Positions 15,959-26,468 of a stretch of DNA of 64,000 nucleotides are shown piece after piece. The notes below the pieces were generated by a model. That model made no database searches. It saw nothing but the letters and a program-made list of their open reading frames with translations, and was not told the origin of the DNA. The position numbers and the translations under genes were made by a program. The DNA is from Caulobacter sp. X. Its GTDB lineage: Bacteria > Pseudomonadota > Alphaproteobacteria > Caulobacterales > Caulobacteraceae. The stretch spans positions 682,001-746,000 of the forward strand of contig NZ_PEGF01000001.1 in the NCBI RefSeq assembly GCF_002742635.1, in the 5' to 3' direction. How positions within the stretch are numbered: position 1 is the stretch's first letter; every line of letters begins with the position of its first letter.

Positions 15959-16132
15959 GCATCGCTCCCTTTGACGCCCGCCCTGGAGCGACCGTGCGGA
16001 CGAGGCCTGCTGACCCAGATCGCTCATGTCGACACCGCCCTACGGCCCTCCGGCGCATACCGCTGCTACGCCGAGGCCCTCACCCGGGACAGGACACAAA
16101 GAGACAGGGGAACCGTCTTTTGGTGACAACCT

Positions 16133-16149
16133 GAGAAAGAAAATTTCTC
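16133..16149. promoter_or_regulatory. Inverted repeat in the amidohydrolase/AraC divergent promoter region
   Basis: GAGAAA, five bases, TTTCTC, in the most AT-rich part of the gap between the amidohydrolase operon (start 15958) and the AraC-type gene (start 16255). Placement fits an operator, but AraC proteins more often bind direct repeats, so the assignment is weak. Confidence 0.3.
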
Positions 16150-16254
16150 TCAAAGCCGGGTGGGTTGCGATCGCTCAATTCACAAGAACGGATAAGCTGA
16201 TATGCATACTCGTCGCGTGGTCGTCTCCGCTAACAAGCAACGCGGGCTCATGTC

Positions 16255-17286
16255 ATGCTGGACCGGACTGCCAAAGCAATCATGTCGCCGTCCGCGCCAA
16301 TGCGGCATCTTCGCGATGCGTTCCGGCGCCCGCGAAGACTTCTAGAGGGCGCGTCGCTCGCCACAGACAGTTGGCCGTTGCCACCGCTTATCTCGGTCGA
16401 GGACGCGGTCCAGCTGGTCGAGGACATACTCGAGCAGCACGATCCTCGTGACGTCATGGACGCGTATGCGAGGGCTTTTCCCCTCGGCCTTACGCCGGGG
16501 ATCGCGATCGGCGCGACCTACGCGCCGACCATCGGCCACGCCATAGATCACATCGCGCGGTACGCCAGCCGCGAGACCGGGCTTGATAGGATACAGCTTC
16601 ATCGCGGCGACGGCCTGACCTTCTTGGTTCTCAGTCAGCACGGCGACCTCCGGCGGCTCGGGATGCTCGAGGCGGAGGTCGGTCTGGGGTGGATCGCCGA
16701 GAGGCTCCGCCAAATGCGCCCGAGCTCATCCCAAGCCGTGTCCTTTGATTTTCGGCACGCGCCGATAGGCGACCCCGCGAGATACGACAATCGCTTTGGC
16801 TGTCACGTGAACTTCCGCCAAGAGATCAACGCATTGAGCTTTCCGACTTCTTGGGAGCGGATCAATAATCCGGTCGGCGAGCTCGACCTCTTCCAGCTCG
16901 CGAAAAGCCGCTGTGAGCGAGATATCGCCGTCGCCCAGAGAATGGACAGCTACGGTTTGATGCGAATGCGAGTCGCTGAGTTCATCGCCGCGACTGGGCG
17001 GCCGCCCAAGCTCAAGGAGTTGGCGCTGCAGCAGGGCTGCTCGCAACGCACCGTCATGCGCCGCCTCAGCGTCGCGGGGACGAACTTCCAGGATCTCGTG
17101 GACTCCATCCAGATGAGGCGGGCCTCCGAAATGCTCGAGTCCTTAGGCGCTTCGGTCGAGGCGGCGGCGGAACGGCTGGGATACTCGGACGCGTCGAGTT
17201 TCCGTCGCAGCTTCCACAGATGGTTTGGCGTCAATCCAGGCGAGTGGCGGCGCGGGGGGCGGTCGCCAGACCGACCGGCGTCTTAA
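16255..17286 (+). CDS. AraC-family transcriptional regulator (OruR-like, arabinose-binding-type N-domain)
   Basis: Regulator of 343 residues. The N-terminal two thirds match the AraC_arabinose_bd type (VMDAYARAFPLGLTPGIAIG, ATYAPTIGHAIDHIARYAS, SFDFRHAPIGDPARYDNRFG). The C-terminal 100 residues hold the double helix-turn-helix: PPKLKELALQQGCSQRTVMR, MRRASEMLESLGASVEAAAE and RLGYSDASSFRRSFHRWFG followed by VNPGEW. ATG at 16282 is an alternative start. Transcribed divergently from the amidohydrolase/barrel operon, it is the obvious candidate regulator of that operon. The inducer is unknown. Confidence 0.88.
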   Translation: MLDRTAKAIMSPSAPMRHLRDAFRRPRRLLEGASLATDSWPLPPLISVEDAVQLVEDILEQHDPRDVMDAYARAFPLGLTPGIAIGATYAPTIGHAIDHIARYASRETGLDRIQLHRGDGLTFLVLSQHGDLRRLGMLEAEVGLGWIAERLRQMRPSSSQAVSFDFRHAPIGDPARYDNRFGCHVNFRQEINALSFPTSWERINNPVGELDLFQLAKSRCERDIAVAQRMDSYGLMRMRVAEFIAATGRPPKLKELALQQGCSQRTVMRRLSVAGTNFQDLVDSIQMRRASEMLESLGASVEAAAERLGYSDASSFRRSFHRWFGVNPGEWRRGGRSPDRPAS

Positions 17287-17333
17287 CGGCAAGCGACGTG
17301 AGGGAGTCACGCGCTGAATTGTGAGGGGGCGAG

Positions 17334-18113
17334 ATGGCGCTGATCTGGCTGCAAGCGGTAGGGCTCGCGGTGGCCCTGCCCATGGCTGTCGAGGGCGGCT
17401 ATCGCCTGCATCACTGGACCACACGCTCCTCGGGAACCATCAAAGACGACGGCTGGGCGCCCCTCGTCGCGGGCGCGGTCACCCTGCTCGGCCTCTTGCT
17501 GGCCTTCACGGTGTCGATGGCGACCGATCGCTTCGAAGCCCGGCGACATCTGGTGATCAACGAGGCGAACGCGATCTCGACGACCTACCTGCGCGCCCGC
17601 GCATTCGAGGGCGAGACCGGCGCCGCCGTGCGGGCCGCGATACTCGACTATGCCAACGCACGACGCCTGGCTTATCTGGCGGGCGAAGATCCGTCGAAGA
17701 TCGAAAGCGTCGAGCGCGCCAATGATCGCCAGCGCGATCGGATCTGGGCGGCGACCCTGGCGGCGCTCCGCGAGCCTGATAACGCCCAGATGACGACCTC
17801 CGTGCTTCAGGCCACCAACGAGATGTTCGATATCGCCGCGACGCGTCAGGCCTCGGTCGAGACAAGGGTGCCGCCCTCGATCCTCCTCAGTCTCGTGGCT
17901 TACGCGATCGTCACCGCGATCCTCTCCGGCTACGGCTTGGCGAACCACGGCGTGAGACACGCCATCGCCTCGACCCTGTTATTTCTCATGGTCGCCGCCC
18001 TGATCACGCTCGTGCTGGACCTGGACCATCCGCGGTCGGGCGTCATTCGTGTCTCGCAATCGCCCCTAGAGCGCGTCGCCATCTCGATCGCCGCCGCCGA
18101 AGGCGCGAGGTAG
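17334..18113 (+). CDS. DUF4239-like (bestrophin-like) integral membrane protein
   Basis: 259-residue membrane protein. Hydrophobic segments lie near residues 3-20, 42-65 (PLVAGAVTLLGLLLAFTVSM), 182-203 (ILLSLVAYAIVTAILSGYGL) and 208-230 (HAIASTLLFLMVAALITLVL). A long soluble helical stretch sits between the second and third. The motif LLAFTVSMATDRFEARRHLV followed by INEANAISTTYLRA is characteristic of the DUF4239/bestrophin-like group of unknown function. The C-terminal DLDHPRSGVIRVSQSPL is also typical. It starts 47 bp after the AraC gene on the same strand but no functional link is evident. Confidence 0.75.
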   Translation: MALIWLQAVGLAVALPMAVEGGYRLHHWTTRSSGTIKDDGWAPLVAGAVTLLGLLLAFTVSMATDRFEARRHLVINEANAISTTYLRARAFEGETGAAVRAAILDYANARRLAYLAGEDPSKIESVERANDRQRDRIWAATLAALREPDNAQMTTSVLQATNEMFDIAATRQASVETRVPPSILLSLVAYAIVTAILSGYGLANHGVRHAIASTLLFLMVAALITLVLDLDHPRSGVIRVSQSPLERVAISIAAAEGAR

Positions 18114-18200
18114 AAACCTTGGCGAAAGGCGCCCAACCCAAGCTCGTCATGAGCTAGGCTGTCGGGATCGCGCGCCTTTGGAAGCTGGCCTGCCAAGGTC

Positions 18201-18221
18201 CGGGAAGAGTCAGGCTTCCCG
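18201..18221 (+). terminator. Hairpin followed by AT-rich tract
   Basis: CGGGAAG, seven-base loop, CTTCCCG, then TATTATATT on the plus strand. It follows the DUF4239-like gene and also lies just beyond the guaA stop on the opposite strand. It is a plausible rho-independent terminator for the rightward transcript. Confidence 0.5.
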
Positions 18222-18234
18222 TATTATATTACCC

Positions 18235-19797
18235 TCACTCCCACTCGATCGTGCCCGGCGGCTTGGACGTCACGTCGTAGACCACGCGGTTGACGCCGCG
18301 AACCTCGTTGATGATCCGCGTCGCGGTCTTGCCGAGCACCGGCCAGGGGAACTCGAAGAAGTCGGCGGTCATGCCGTCGGTCGAGGTCACCGCGCGCAGA
18401 GCCAACACGTTCTCGTAGGTGCGGGCGTCGCCCATCACGCCGACGGTCTTGACCGGGAGCAGCACGGCGAAGGCCTGCCAGATCTTGTCGTAGAGGCCGG
18501 CGTTGCGGATCTCCTCCAGATAGATGGCGTCGGCGTCCTGCAGGACCTTGACCTTTTCGGGCGTGATCTCGCCGGGGATGCGGATGGCCAGGCCCGGCCC
18601 CGGGAACGGGTGACGGCCGACGAAGGCCGGCGCCAGGCCCAGCTCGACGCCCAGAGCGCGGACTTCGTCCTTGAACAGTTCGCGCAGCGGCTCGACCAGC
18701 TTGAGCTTCATGTAGTCCGGCAGGCCGCCGACATTGTGGTGGCTCTTGATCACCGCCGAGGGACCGCCGCGCGCCGAGACGCTCTCGACGACGTCGGGAT
18801 AGAGCGTGCCCTGCGCCAAGAACTCGGCGCCGTCGATCTTGGCGGCTTCCTTGTCGAAGACGTCGATGAAGAGCTTGCCGATCGTCTTGCGCTTGGTCTC
18901 CGGATCGCTGACGCCGGCCAGCTCGCCCAGGAACAGATCGCCGGCGTCCACGTGGACCAACGGGATGTTGTAGTGGTCGCGGAACAGGGTGACGACCTGG
19001 TCGGCCTCGTTCTTGCGCAGCAGGCCGGTGTCGACGAACACGCAGGTCAGCTGGTCGCCGATCGCCTCGTGGATCAGGACGGCGGCCACGGAGCTGTCGA
19101 CGCCGCCCGACAGGCCGCAGATCACCTTGCCGGTCCCGACCTGATCGCGGATCTTCTGGACCATCTCCTGACGGAAGGCCGCCATGGTCCAGTCGCCCTT
19201 CAGGCCGGCTATGTTGAACAGGAAGTTCCGGTACATCTTGGCCCCGTTGACGGTGTGGTACACCTCGGGGTGGAACTGCAGGGCGTAGATCTTCTTCTTG
19301 TCGTTGGCGATGGCCGCGAACGGCGCGCCGGTCGAGGTGGCGATGACCTCGAAGCCGTCGGGGATCGCAGTGACGCGGTCGCCATGGCTCATCCAGACGG
19401 TTTCCAGCTCGCCGACGCCGGCCAAGCCTTGGAACAGCGGGCTGACCTTGCCGACCGTCAGCTCGGCGCGGCCGAACTCGCCGGCGTGGCCGCCCTCGAC
19501 CTTGCCGCCCAGCACGTCGCACAGCAGTTGCTGGCCATAGCAGATCGCCAGCATCGGCAAGCCAAGGTCGAACAGTTTGCGGCCGATGCGCGGACTGTCG
19601 GACTCCAGCACGCTGGCCGGACCGCCCGACAGGATGATGGCGCTGGGCTTGTACTCGTCGACGATGGCTTCGGCCTTGTCGAACGGATGGATCTCGCAAT
19701 AGACGCCGGCCTCGCGCACGCGCCGGGCGATCAGCTGGGTCACCTGGCTGCCGAAGTCGACGATCAGGACGCGCTGGTGGTTCGGTTCGGGGGTCAT
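18235..19797 (-). CDS. guaA: GMP synthase (glutamine-hydrolysing)
   Basis: Converts XMP to GMP with ATP and glutamine, the last step of guanine nucleotide synthesis. The 520 residues are full length. The N-terminal class I amidotransferase carries the nucleophile Cys86 in [14 protein letters not shown] and the His of [11 protein letters not shown]. The ATP-pyrophosphatase P-loop is [18 protein letters not shown]. The C-terminal dimerisation domain ends [23 protein letters not shown] ribosome site lies upstream of the ATG. It is the last gene of the leftward run guaB, MAPEG, RsmB-like, guaA (30-bp gap from the preceding gene), so both IMP-to-GMP steps are co-located. Confidence 0.98.
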   Translation of the reverse strand: MTPEPNHQRVLIVDFGSQVTQLIARRVREAGVYCEIHPFDKAEAIVDEYKPSAIILSGGPASVLESDSPRIGRKLFDLGLPMLAICYGQQLLCDVLGGKVEGGHAGEFGRAELTVGKVSPLFQGLAGVGELETVWMSHGDRVTAIPDGFEVIATSTGAPFAAIANDKKKIYALQFHPEVYHTVNGAKMYRNFLFNIAGLKGDWTMAAFRQEMVQKIRDQVGTGKVICGLSGGVDSSVAAVLIHEAIGDQLTCVFVDTGLLRKNEADQVVTLFRDHYNIPLVHVDAGDLFLGELAGVSDPETKRKTIGKLFIDVFDKEAAKIDGAEFLAQGTLYPDVVESVSARGGPSAVIKSHHNVGGLPDYMKLKLVEPLRELFKDEVRALGVELGLAPAFVGRHPFPGPGLAIRIPGEITPEKVKVLQDADAIYLEEIRNAGLYDKIWQAFAVLLPVKTVGVMGDARTYENVLALRAVTSTDGMTADFFEFPWPVLGKTATRIINEVRGVNRVVYDVTSKPPGTIEWE

Positions 19798-19827
19798 CGG
19801 CGGGTCTCCAGCGGTCTAGCGTTCAGG

Positions 19828-21108
19828 TCAGGGCGTGTAGGTGGATCGCTCCAGCACGGCGGCGAAGAAGCCGTCCGTCCCGGCGCGGTAAGGGGACAGG
19901 CGCAGATAGCCTTCAGGGGTCACGTGCTGCTCGACGCCCGGCAGGGCGATCGGCTTCACGGTAAATTCGGGGTGGCGCTCGAGGAAACCGGCGACGCGGT
20001 CCTCGTTCTCGTCGGTCAGCAGCGAGCAGGTGACATAGACCATCCGGCCGCCGGCCTTCACGAAGGTCGCGGCGTCCTCAAGCACGCTGTCCTGCTCGAT
20101 CTGGCGCTTGGCCAGCTGGTCGGGCGACAAACGCCACTTCGCGTCAGGGTGGCGGCGCCAGGTGCCGGCGCCGGTGCAGGGCGCGTCGACAAACACGACG
20201 TCGATCTTGCCTTCCAGGCCCTTCAGCGGCGTGGCCTCGATCGGCGAGCGGATCTGCAGGTTGCGGACCCCTGCCCTCTGGCCGCGGCGGATCGTGTCGG
20301 CCAGGCGGCGGGCGTCGGCGTCGTGCGCGAAGATCTGGCCGCTGTTGCCCATGGCGGCGGCCAGCGCAAGGGTCTTGCCGCCCCCGCCCGCGCAGAAGTC
20401 CAGCACCTGCTTGCCCTTGACCTCGCCCGCCACGGCGGCGGCGATCTGCGAGCCCAGATCCTGAACCTCGAACCAGCCCTTGGAGAAGGCCGGCACGGCC
20501 TCGACCGACGGCGTGCGGTCGGCGGCGGCGGGCGCCGGGATTCGGAAGGCGTTGGGCAGGATTCCCGCCGGCGCGGCGTGGATCGGCGCCAGGGCCTTGG
20601 CGGCGCGCTCGGCGTCGGTCTTCAGCGTGTTGACCCGCAGGTCGACCGGCGCGCGCTCGGACAGCGCCCGCATCTCGACGGTCTGATCGGCGCCCAGGGT
20701 GCGGATCAGCCGCTCTTCCAGCCAATCAGGATAGTCACCGACCACCGGGGCCGGAGCGCCGTCTAGCGAAACAGGATTGGAAAGGCGCTCGCGCTCGGCC
20801 TCGGTCAGCGGGCCAAAGCCATGCTCCTCGGCCGCCGCCTCGGCGATCCGCTCGGGCGTCCAGGCCCAGGTGAAGGCCAGAACGCCCAGCACGACGCCGC
20901 GCGGGCTGGCGTCGCCCATCATCCAACCCAGCGAGCGCTTGCGACGCAGCGCGTCCAGCACCAGGCCCGAGACGAAGGCGCGGTCCTTGGAACCGGCGTA
21001 ACGCGCGGCTTCACCCCAACGCTTCAGCGCCATCTTCACCGGAAAATGCCGCGCCTCGATCTCGGTGAGAACCTCGATCGCCGCTGAAACCCGTCCTCCG
21101 TCCCGCAT
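19828..21108 (-). CDS. RsmB/NOP-family SAM-dependent RNA cytosine methyltransferase
   Basis: Predicted m5C methyltransferase of ribosomal RNA, about 426 residues. The SAM-binding domain shows DFCAGGGGKTLALAAAMGN and IFAHDADARRLADTIRRG. The catalytic motifs are FVDAPCTGAGTWRRHPD (PC motif) and VYVTCSLLTDENEDRV (TCS motif). The N-terminal helical domain (DRAFVSGLVLDALRRKRSL) is NusB/RsmB-like. Start ATG at 21108 overlaps the MAPEG stop by one base; a frame reaching 21162 is unnecessary. It is close to RsmB (16S C967), but several paralogous alphaproteobacterial members exist, so I give no symbol. Confidence 0.88.
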   Translation of the reverse strand: MRDGGRVSAAIEVLTEIEARHFPVKMALKRWGEAARYAGSKDRAFVSGLVLDALRRKRSLGWMMGDASPRGVVLGVLAFTWAWTPERIAEAAAEEHGFGPLTEAERERLSNPVSLDGAPAPVVGDYPDWLEERLIRTLGADQTVEMRALSERAPVDLRVNTLKTDAERAAKALAPIHAAPAGILPNAFRIPAPAAADRTPSVEAVPAFSKGWFEVQDLGSQIAAAVAGEVKGKQVLDFCAGGGGKTLALAAAMGNSGQIFAHDADARRLADTIRRGQRAGVRNLQIRSPIEATPLKGLEGKIDVVFVDAPCTGAGTWRRHPDAKWRLSPDQLAKRQIEQDSVLEDAATFVKAGGRMVYVTCSLLTDENEDRVAGFLERHPEFTVKPIALPGVEQHVTPEGYLRLSPYRAGTDGFFAAVLERSTYTP

Positions 21109-21503
21109 CAGACGACCAGGGCCAGAAGGGTGAGGATGATCCCGGTGAAGGAGACACACCAAGCGATGCTGCGCACCCAGGGCACGCCCAGCGCATAGAG
21201 CGGCAGGAAGGCGATGCGGCCGCCGACATAGAGGCCGGAACCGACTAAGGTCAGCGTTCCGAACCGGCCGCCCAGATAGGCGACCAGCACGGCGACCGCG
21301 AACAGCGGGAAGCTTTCACGGAAATTGGCGAACGCCCGCTCCAGCCGCGCGGCGACGCCGTCGACCTCAAGGCGTTCGTCGCGCGGACCGGCGCTCCACT
21401 TCAGGCCCCGCTGGCCGGCGCCCGCGAGGGCCGCGGCCAGCAGGTGGACGAGGCCGATCAGGACCGCCACGCCCAGCATCTGAAGTTCGAACGCCATCCG
21501 CAT
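21108..21503 (-). CDS. MAPEG-family membrane protein
   Basis: Small integral membrane protein (131 residues) with four hydrophobic helices: MLGVAVLIGLVHLLAAALAG, FPLFAVAVLVAYLGGRFG, LYVGGRIAFLPLYALG and CVSFTGIILTLLALVV. The pattern RAFANFRESFPLFAVAVLV plus GLYVGGRIAFLPLY is the MAPEG signature (eicosanoid/glutathione-related membrane proteins). Bacterial members are mostly uncharacterised. It sits three bases after guaB and overlaps the RNA methyltransferase start by one base, so it is co-transcribed with purine genes. No functional reason for this is visible. Confidence 0.85.
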   Translation of the reverse strand: MRMAFELQMLGVAVLIGLVHLLAAALAGAGQRGLKWSAGPRDERLEVDGVAARLERAFANFRESFPLFAVAVLVAYLGGRFGTLTLVGSGLYVGGRIAFLPLYALGVPWVRSIAWCVSFTGIILTLLALVV

Positions 21504-21506
21504 CGG

Positions 21507-23108
<1,602 letters not shown>

Positions 23109-23315
23109 CTAGACCGGCTTGGCGCCCGGCGTCCCGCACTTGGCGAACTTGCCCTTGGCGTCCTTGCACTTGGTGGGCTTGGCCGGCGCGGCGGCAGGCG
23201 GCGGGCACTTGATGAACTTGCCCTTGGCGTCGCGACAAGGCGCGGCGGCGTTGGCGGCGCTGACGCTCGACAGGGCGACGGCGAGCGCGAAGGCGAGGCT
23301 GAGGCTCTTGGACAT
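23109..23315 (-). CDS. Small exported protein with duplicated Cys motif
   Basis: A 68-residue precursor with a clear signal peptide (MSKSLSLAFALAVALSSVSA, cleavage near ANAAAP). The mature part is little more than two copies of a motif, CRDAKGKFIKCPPP and CKDAKGKFAKCGTP, joined by an Ala/Pro linker. The four cysteines could form two disulfides in the periplasm. Similar C(R/K)DAKGKF(x)KC repeats occur in small alphaproteobacterial exported proteins of unknown function. It is monocistronic by spacing (138 bp before guaB, 136 bp after the K+ channel). The AT-rich upstream gap probably holds its promoter. Confidence 0.75.
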   Translation of the reverse strand: MSKSLSLAFALAVALSSVSAANAAAPCRDAKGKFIKCPPPAAAPAKPTKCKDAKGKFAKCGTPGAKPV

Positions 23316-23451
23316 GACAGGTCTCTCGTAAGCGCGGACGAACTCCGCTAGAGCCCCGCGCGAACGGCGCGGAACGAGAGATCAAAAACATAAGTTTCCA
23401 ATAAAATTCAGCGACTTGAAGATGATAACATCCGCACTGACAACCCCTGCG

Positions 23452-24498
23452 TCAGTCCGCGAGGCCATCCAGGCTCAAGCTGCCGGACTTGGAAACCACC
23501 GCGAGGGCGTCGCCGGTCCTGATGAGCTCGTTGGGAGACGGGCTCTCGATCACGGTCCCATCGGCCCGCTCAATCCGCACGACCAGCACGGCGCCGCTGC
23601 GCCGCTCAAGTTCCCGTACGGTAGCCTTCCGGGCGCCAAGGTTCGGGGGCGCGGTGATGACCCGCAGGTCGAGGCCCAGCTTGGCCAACCCTTCATCGGT
23701 GCCGTCGCCCTTTGGCTCGGAGCCGCGCAGGAAATGGGCCAGACGCGGGTAGAGGATCATTTCGGCGATGCGCTCGGCCCCGATGTGGGCCGGCATGACC
23801 ACGCGGTCGGCGCCGGCCTGCATCAGCTTGCGCTCGGTCGTCGGGCGCTCGCCGCGGGCGATGATCTCGATCTTGGGATTAAGGCTGCGGGCTGACAGCG
23901 TGATGAAGACGTTGGCGGCGTCGTCCGGCAGAACGGTCGCCAGCACCTTGGCGCGTTCGACATGCAGGGTTCGCAGGACGTCCTCGTCGGTGGCGTCGGC
24001 GTGGCGGCACAGATAGCCAAGCTCCCTCGCTTCCTGGCAGCGCCCCTCGTCCCGTTCGACGATGACGAAGGTCTCGCCTACGGAGGCCAGCTCGCCGGCC
24101 AGCATGAGCCCGATGCGGCCAAAGCCGCAGATGATGATGTGGCCGTCCAGCCGGTCGATGTCGCGTTCCACGCGCTTTCCAAAAAACTGTTCGAGTTGAG
24201 ACTGGGTCAGCGCCTGCACCAGCGAACCGGTGACGATGATGACGCCCGTGCACCCGAACACCATCGTGGCCATGGTGACAGCGTGCAAGTAGTCGGTATC
24301 GATCGGCCGGACTTCGCCATAGCCGACCGTGAAGATGGTCAGGGTGACCATGTAGAGCGCGTCGCCGAACGACCAGCCGGCTTGCATGTAGCCAACCATG
24401 GCGCAGGCGGCGACTAGCAGGACGAAGCCGACCGCGATCCCCAAGTTCCTGAACGGCTTGGCGACCAGTCCTCCGATGACGCCCCCCCGGTCGCTCAC
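23452..24498 (-). CDS. Two-TM potassium channel with RCK (TrkA-N/TrkA-C) domains
   Basis: 348-residue ion channel subunit. An N-terminal membrane helix (IAVGFVLLVAACAMVGYMQ) is followed by a pore loop with the K+ selectivity filter TVGYGE (residues 57-62) and a second helix (TMVFGCTGVIIVTGSLVQAL). The cytoplasmic RCK nucleotide-binding domain shows HIIICGFGRIGLMLAGELAS and VIVERDEGRCQEARELG, then a C-terminal TrkA-C-like part (ATVRELERRSGAVLVVRIE). The layout is that of MthK/Kch-like channels. Its start overlaps the rlmE stop by four bases, so it is translated with the RNA methyltransferase and Ppx/GppA genes. Confidence 0.92.
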   Translation of the reverse strand: MSDRGGVIGGLVAKPFRNLGIAVGFVLLVAACAMVGYMQAGWSFGDALYMVTLTIFTVGYGEVRPIDTDYLHAVTMATMVFGCTGVIIVTGSLVQALTQSQLEQFFGKRVERDIDRLDGHIIICGFGRIGLMLAGELASVGETFVIVERDEGRCQEARELGYLCRHADATDEDVLRTLHVERAKVLATVLPDDAANVFITLSARSLNPKIEIIARGERPTTERKLMQAGADRVVMPAHIGAERIAEMILYPRLAHFLRGSEPKGDGTDEGLAKLGLDLRVITAPPNLGARKATVRELERRSGAVLVVRIERADGTVIESPSPNELIRTGDALAVVSKSGSLSLDGLAD

Positions 24499-25202
24499 CG
24501 CCCCTTGAACCCCGTCGCGACGAGGAAGACCTCCGAACTGTCCTGTCGGCTGGCCTTCGGCTTGAAGTGCTGCACCTTGGTGAAGTGCCGCTTGAGCTTG
24601 CCGATGATCTCGGCGGTCTCGCCCCCCTGGAAAGCCTTGGCGACGAAGGCGCCGCCGGGCTTGAGCACGTCCACGGCGAATTCGGCGGCGATCTCGATCA
24701 GGCCGACGATCCGCAGGTGGTCGGTTTCACGATGGCCTACGGTGTTGGGCGCCATGTCCGACATCACGAGGTCCGGCTCGCCGCCCAGCAACTCCATCAG
24801 CTTCTCGGGCGCGCCGTCGGCCGTGAAGTCCATCTCCAGGATATGGGCCGGCGCCACGGGATCGACGGGCAGGAGGTCAATGCCCGCCAGGTTCGTCACG
24901 CCCCGTTCGACGGCGATCTGCAGCCAGCCGCCCGGCGCGCAGCCCAGATCGATGACCTTCGCGCCCTTGCGGAAGAAATGGAACTTGTCGTCGATCTCGC
25001 TGATCTTGAACGCCGCCCGGCTGCGATAGCCCAGGGCCCGAGCCTTGGCCGAGAAGGGGTCGTTGATCTGGCGCTCCAGCCAGGCCTGTTGGCTGGGCGT
25101 GCGGCCATAAGCCGTCTTCAGGCGCGCCGGCTTGCCGCGCCCGCCTTCGGAGCCGCCCGAGGGCGGCTTGACCATGCGGCGGCGGGGAGGATCTTCGCTC
25201 AT
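24495..25202 (-). CDS. rlmE: 23S rRNA (uridine-2552 2'-O)-methyltransferase
   Basis: RrmJ/FtsJ-type methyltransferase of 235 residues that modifies U2552 in the ribosomal A loop. The family core is complete: SRAAFKISEIDDKFHFFRKG, the SAM motif VIDLGCAPGGWLQIAVERG, LVMSDMAPNTVGHRETDHLR, and LKPGGAFVAKAFQGGETAEI (catalytic Lys). The first 30 residues (basic, Gly-rich) are an extension common in alphaproteobacteria. It overlaps the Ppx/GppA stop by four bases upstream and the K+ channel start by four bases downstream. Confidence 0.95.
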   Translation of the reverse strand: MSEDPPRRRMVKPPSGGSEGGRGKPARLKTAYGRTPSQQAWLERQINDPFSAKARALGYRSRAAFKISEIDDKFHFFRKGAKVIDLGCAPGGWLQIAVERGVTNLAGIDLLPVDPVAPAHILEMDFTADGAPEKLMELLGGEPDLVMSDMAPNTVGHRETDHLRIVGLIEIAAEFAVDVLKPGGAFVAKAFQGGETAEIIGKLKRHFTKVQHFKPKASRQDSSEVFLVATGFKGR

Positions 25203-26305
25203 GCGGACACCGGTTTCTTGGACGCCCCACCGCGACGGCGCCGCCGCGGGCGCTTCTGCTGGTCGGACATCAGGGACATCAGAAGCCCCTCTCTAAGCCC
25301 TCGGTCAGCGACACGCACGCGCGAACATGGCCATAGCTCCTGCACGGCCTGGAGGATCGCCGCGCCAGCCAGCACCAGATCGGCCCGATCGGCGCCGATG
25401 CAAGGTTCCTGGGCGCGCTCGGCGGACGTCAGCGACAACAAGCGTTCGGCCGCCGCATCGCAATCATCGCGCCGCATCCACAGCCCGTCGACCACGTTGC
25501 GATCGTAGCGCGGCAGACCCAGGTACAGACCCGCCAAGCTGGTGATCGCGCCGGAGGTTCCGACCAGATGCGCCCGCCCCTCCGCGAAAATCCGCCGCAT
25601 CGGCTCGGCGTGCGGGAAGCCCTCGATCCGCGCCTTCACATCGTCGACCATGGCCCGGAACCAGGCCTCCGTGGCGATCTCGCCTTCGGGGAAACGCTCA
25701 GCCAAGGTCACGACACCGACAGGGATCGACAGCCACGCCTTGATCGGCAGCTTCCAGGCGGCGAACTGGCGAGGACGGGCGTCCAGTCCCCCGCCCTTCA
25801 GGTCAACCCAAGACAGCTCGGTGGAGCCGCCGCCGACATCGACGACCAGAGCCGCATCCTGCTCGCGGTCGAACAGGCTCATGCAGCCCGCGACCGAAAG
25901 CTGGGCTTCCTCGCGAGGGCTGATGATCTGGAGCCTGAGACCGGTCTCTTCATGGACGCGACGCACGAAGTCGGGACCATTGGTCGCACCCCGGCAAGCC
26001 TGGGTGGCCACGGCCTTCACCCGCACGGCCTTTCGCCGGCGGATCTTCTCGGCGCAGACCTTCAGGGCCGCTAGAGAGCGATCCATGGCCGCCTCGGACA
26101 GCCGACCGCTCTGCGACAGCCCCTCGCCCAGCCTGACAATACGGGAATAGGCCTCGACGACGCGGAAACCGCGCGGCGAAGGCGTCGCCACCAGAAGGCG
26201 GCAGTTGTTGGTCCCGAGATCGAGCGCCGCATAACACGGCGACTCCTCCGGCGACCGCCGGCGCCGACCTGATGGGGCGCCGGGCGCGCGCGGCGCCTCC
26301 GACAT
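25199..26305 (-). CDS. Ppx/GppA-family phosphatase
   Basis: Exopolyphosphatase/guanosine-pentaphosphatase family protein, 368 residues. The actin-like ATPase fold is visible in YAALDLGTNNCRLLVATPSP near the start and DAALVVDVGGGSTELSWVDL in the middle, with AHLVGTSGAITSLAGLYLGL later. It lacks the long C-terminal HD-type extension of E. coli Ppx/GppA, as do many alphaproteobacterial homologues that are transcribed with rlmE. The C-terminal tail QKRPRRRRRGGASKKP is strongly basic and may contact RNA or polyphosphate. It heads the rlmE-K+ channel operon and is divergent from hspQ. Confidence 0.9.
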   Translation of the reverse strand: MSEAPRAPGAPSGRRRRSPEESPCYAALDLGTNNCRLLVATPSPRGFRVVEAYSRIVRLGEGLSQSGRLSEAAMDRSLAALKVCAEKIRRRKAVRVKAVATQACRGATNGPDFVRRVHEETGLRLQIISPREEAQLSVAGCMSLFDREQDAALVVDVGGGSTELSWVDLKGGGLDARPRQFAAWKLPIKAWLSIPVGVVTLAERFPEGEIATEAWFRAMVDDVKARIEGFPHAEPMRRIFAEGRAHLVGTSGAITSLAGLYLGLPRYDRNVVDGLWMRRDDCDAAAERLLSLTSAERAQEPCIGADRADLVLAGAAILQAVQELWPCSRVRVADRGLREGLLMSLMSDQQKRPRRRRRGGASKKPVSA

Positions 26306-26468
26306 GGTTCAAGCCACCTGTCTCGCAGACGTCGCGAACGGTTGCGACGCCTCACTTCGAGTCGACCATAGCACGCGACTCGCGCTCCGGAAGCCGCCGG
26401 CTTGTCTTCCGGGTTCGGAAGTCTCTACGTTCAGCTTTCAGTCAGCTAGAGATGCTATTCTCCAAACC

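Noticed and set aside
18178..20766. 862-codon open frame on the plus strand
   Set aside because: It runs antisense through guaA and the RsmB-like gene, both of which have full family motifs. Its translation is Asp/Gly/Leu/His-rich, typical of antisense frames in high-GC genomes.
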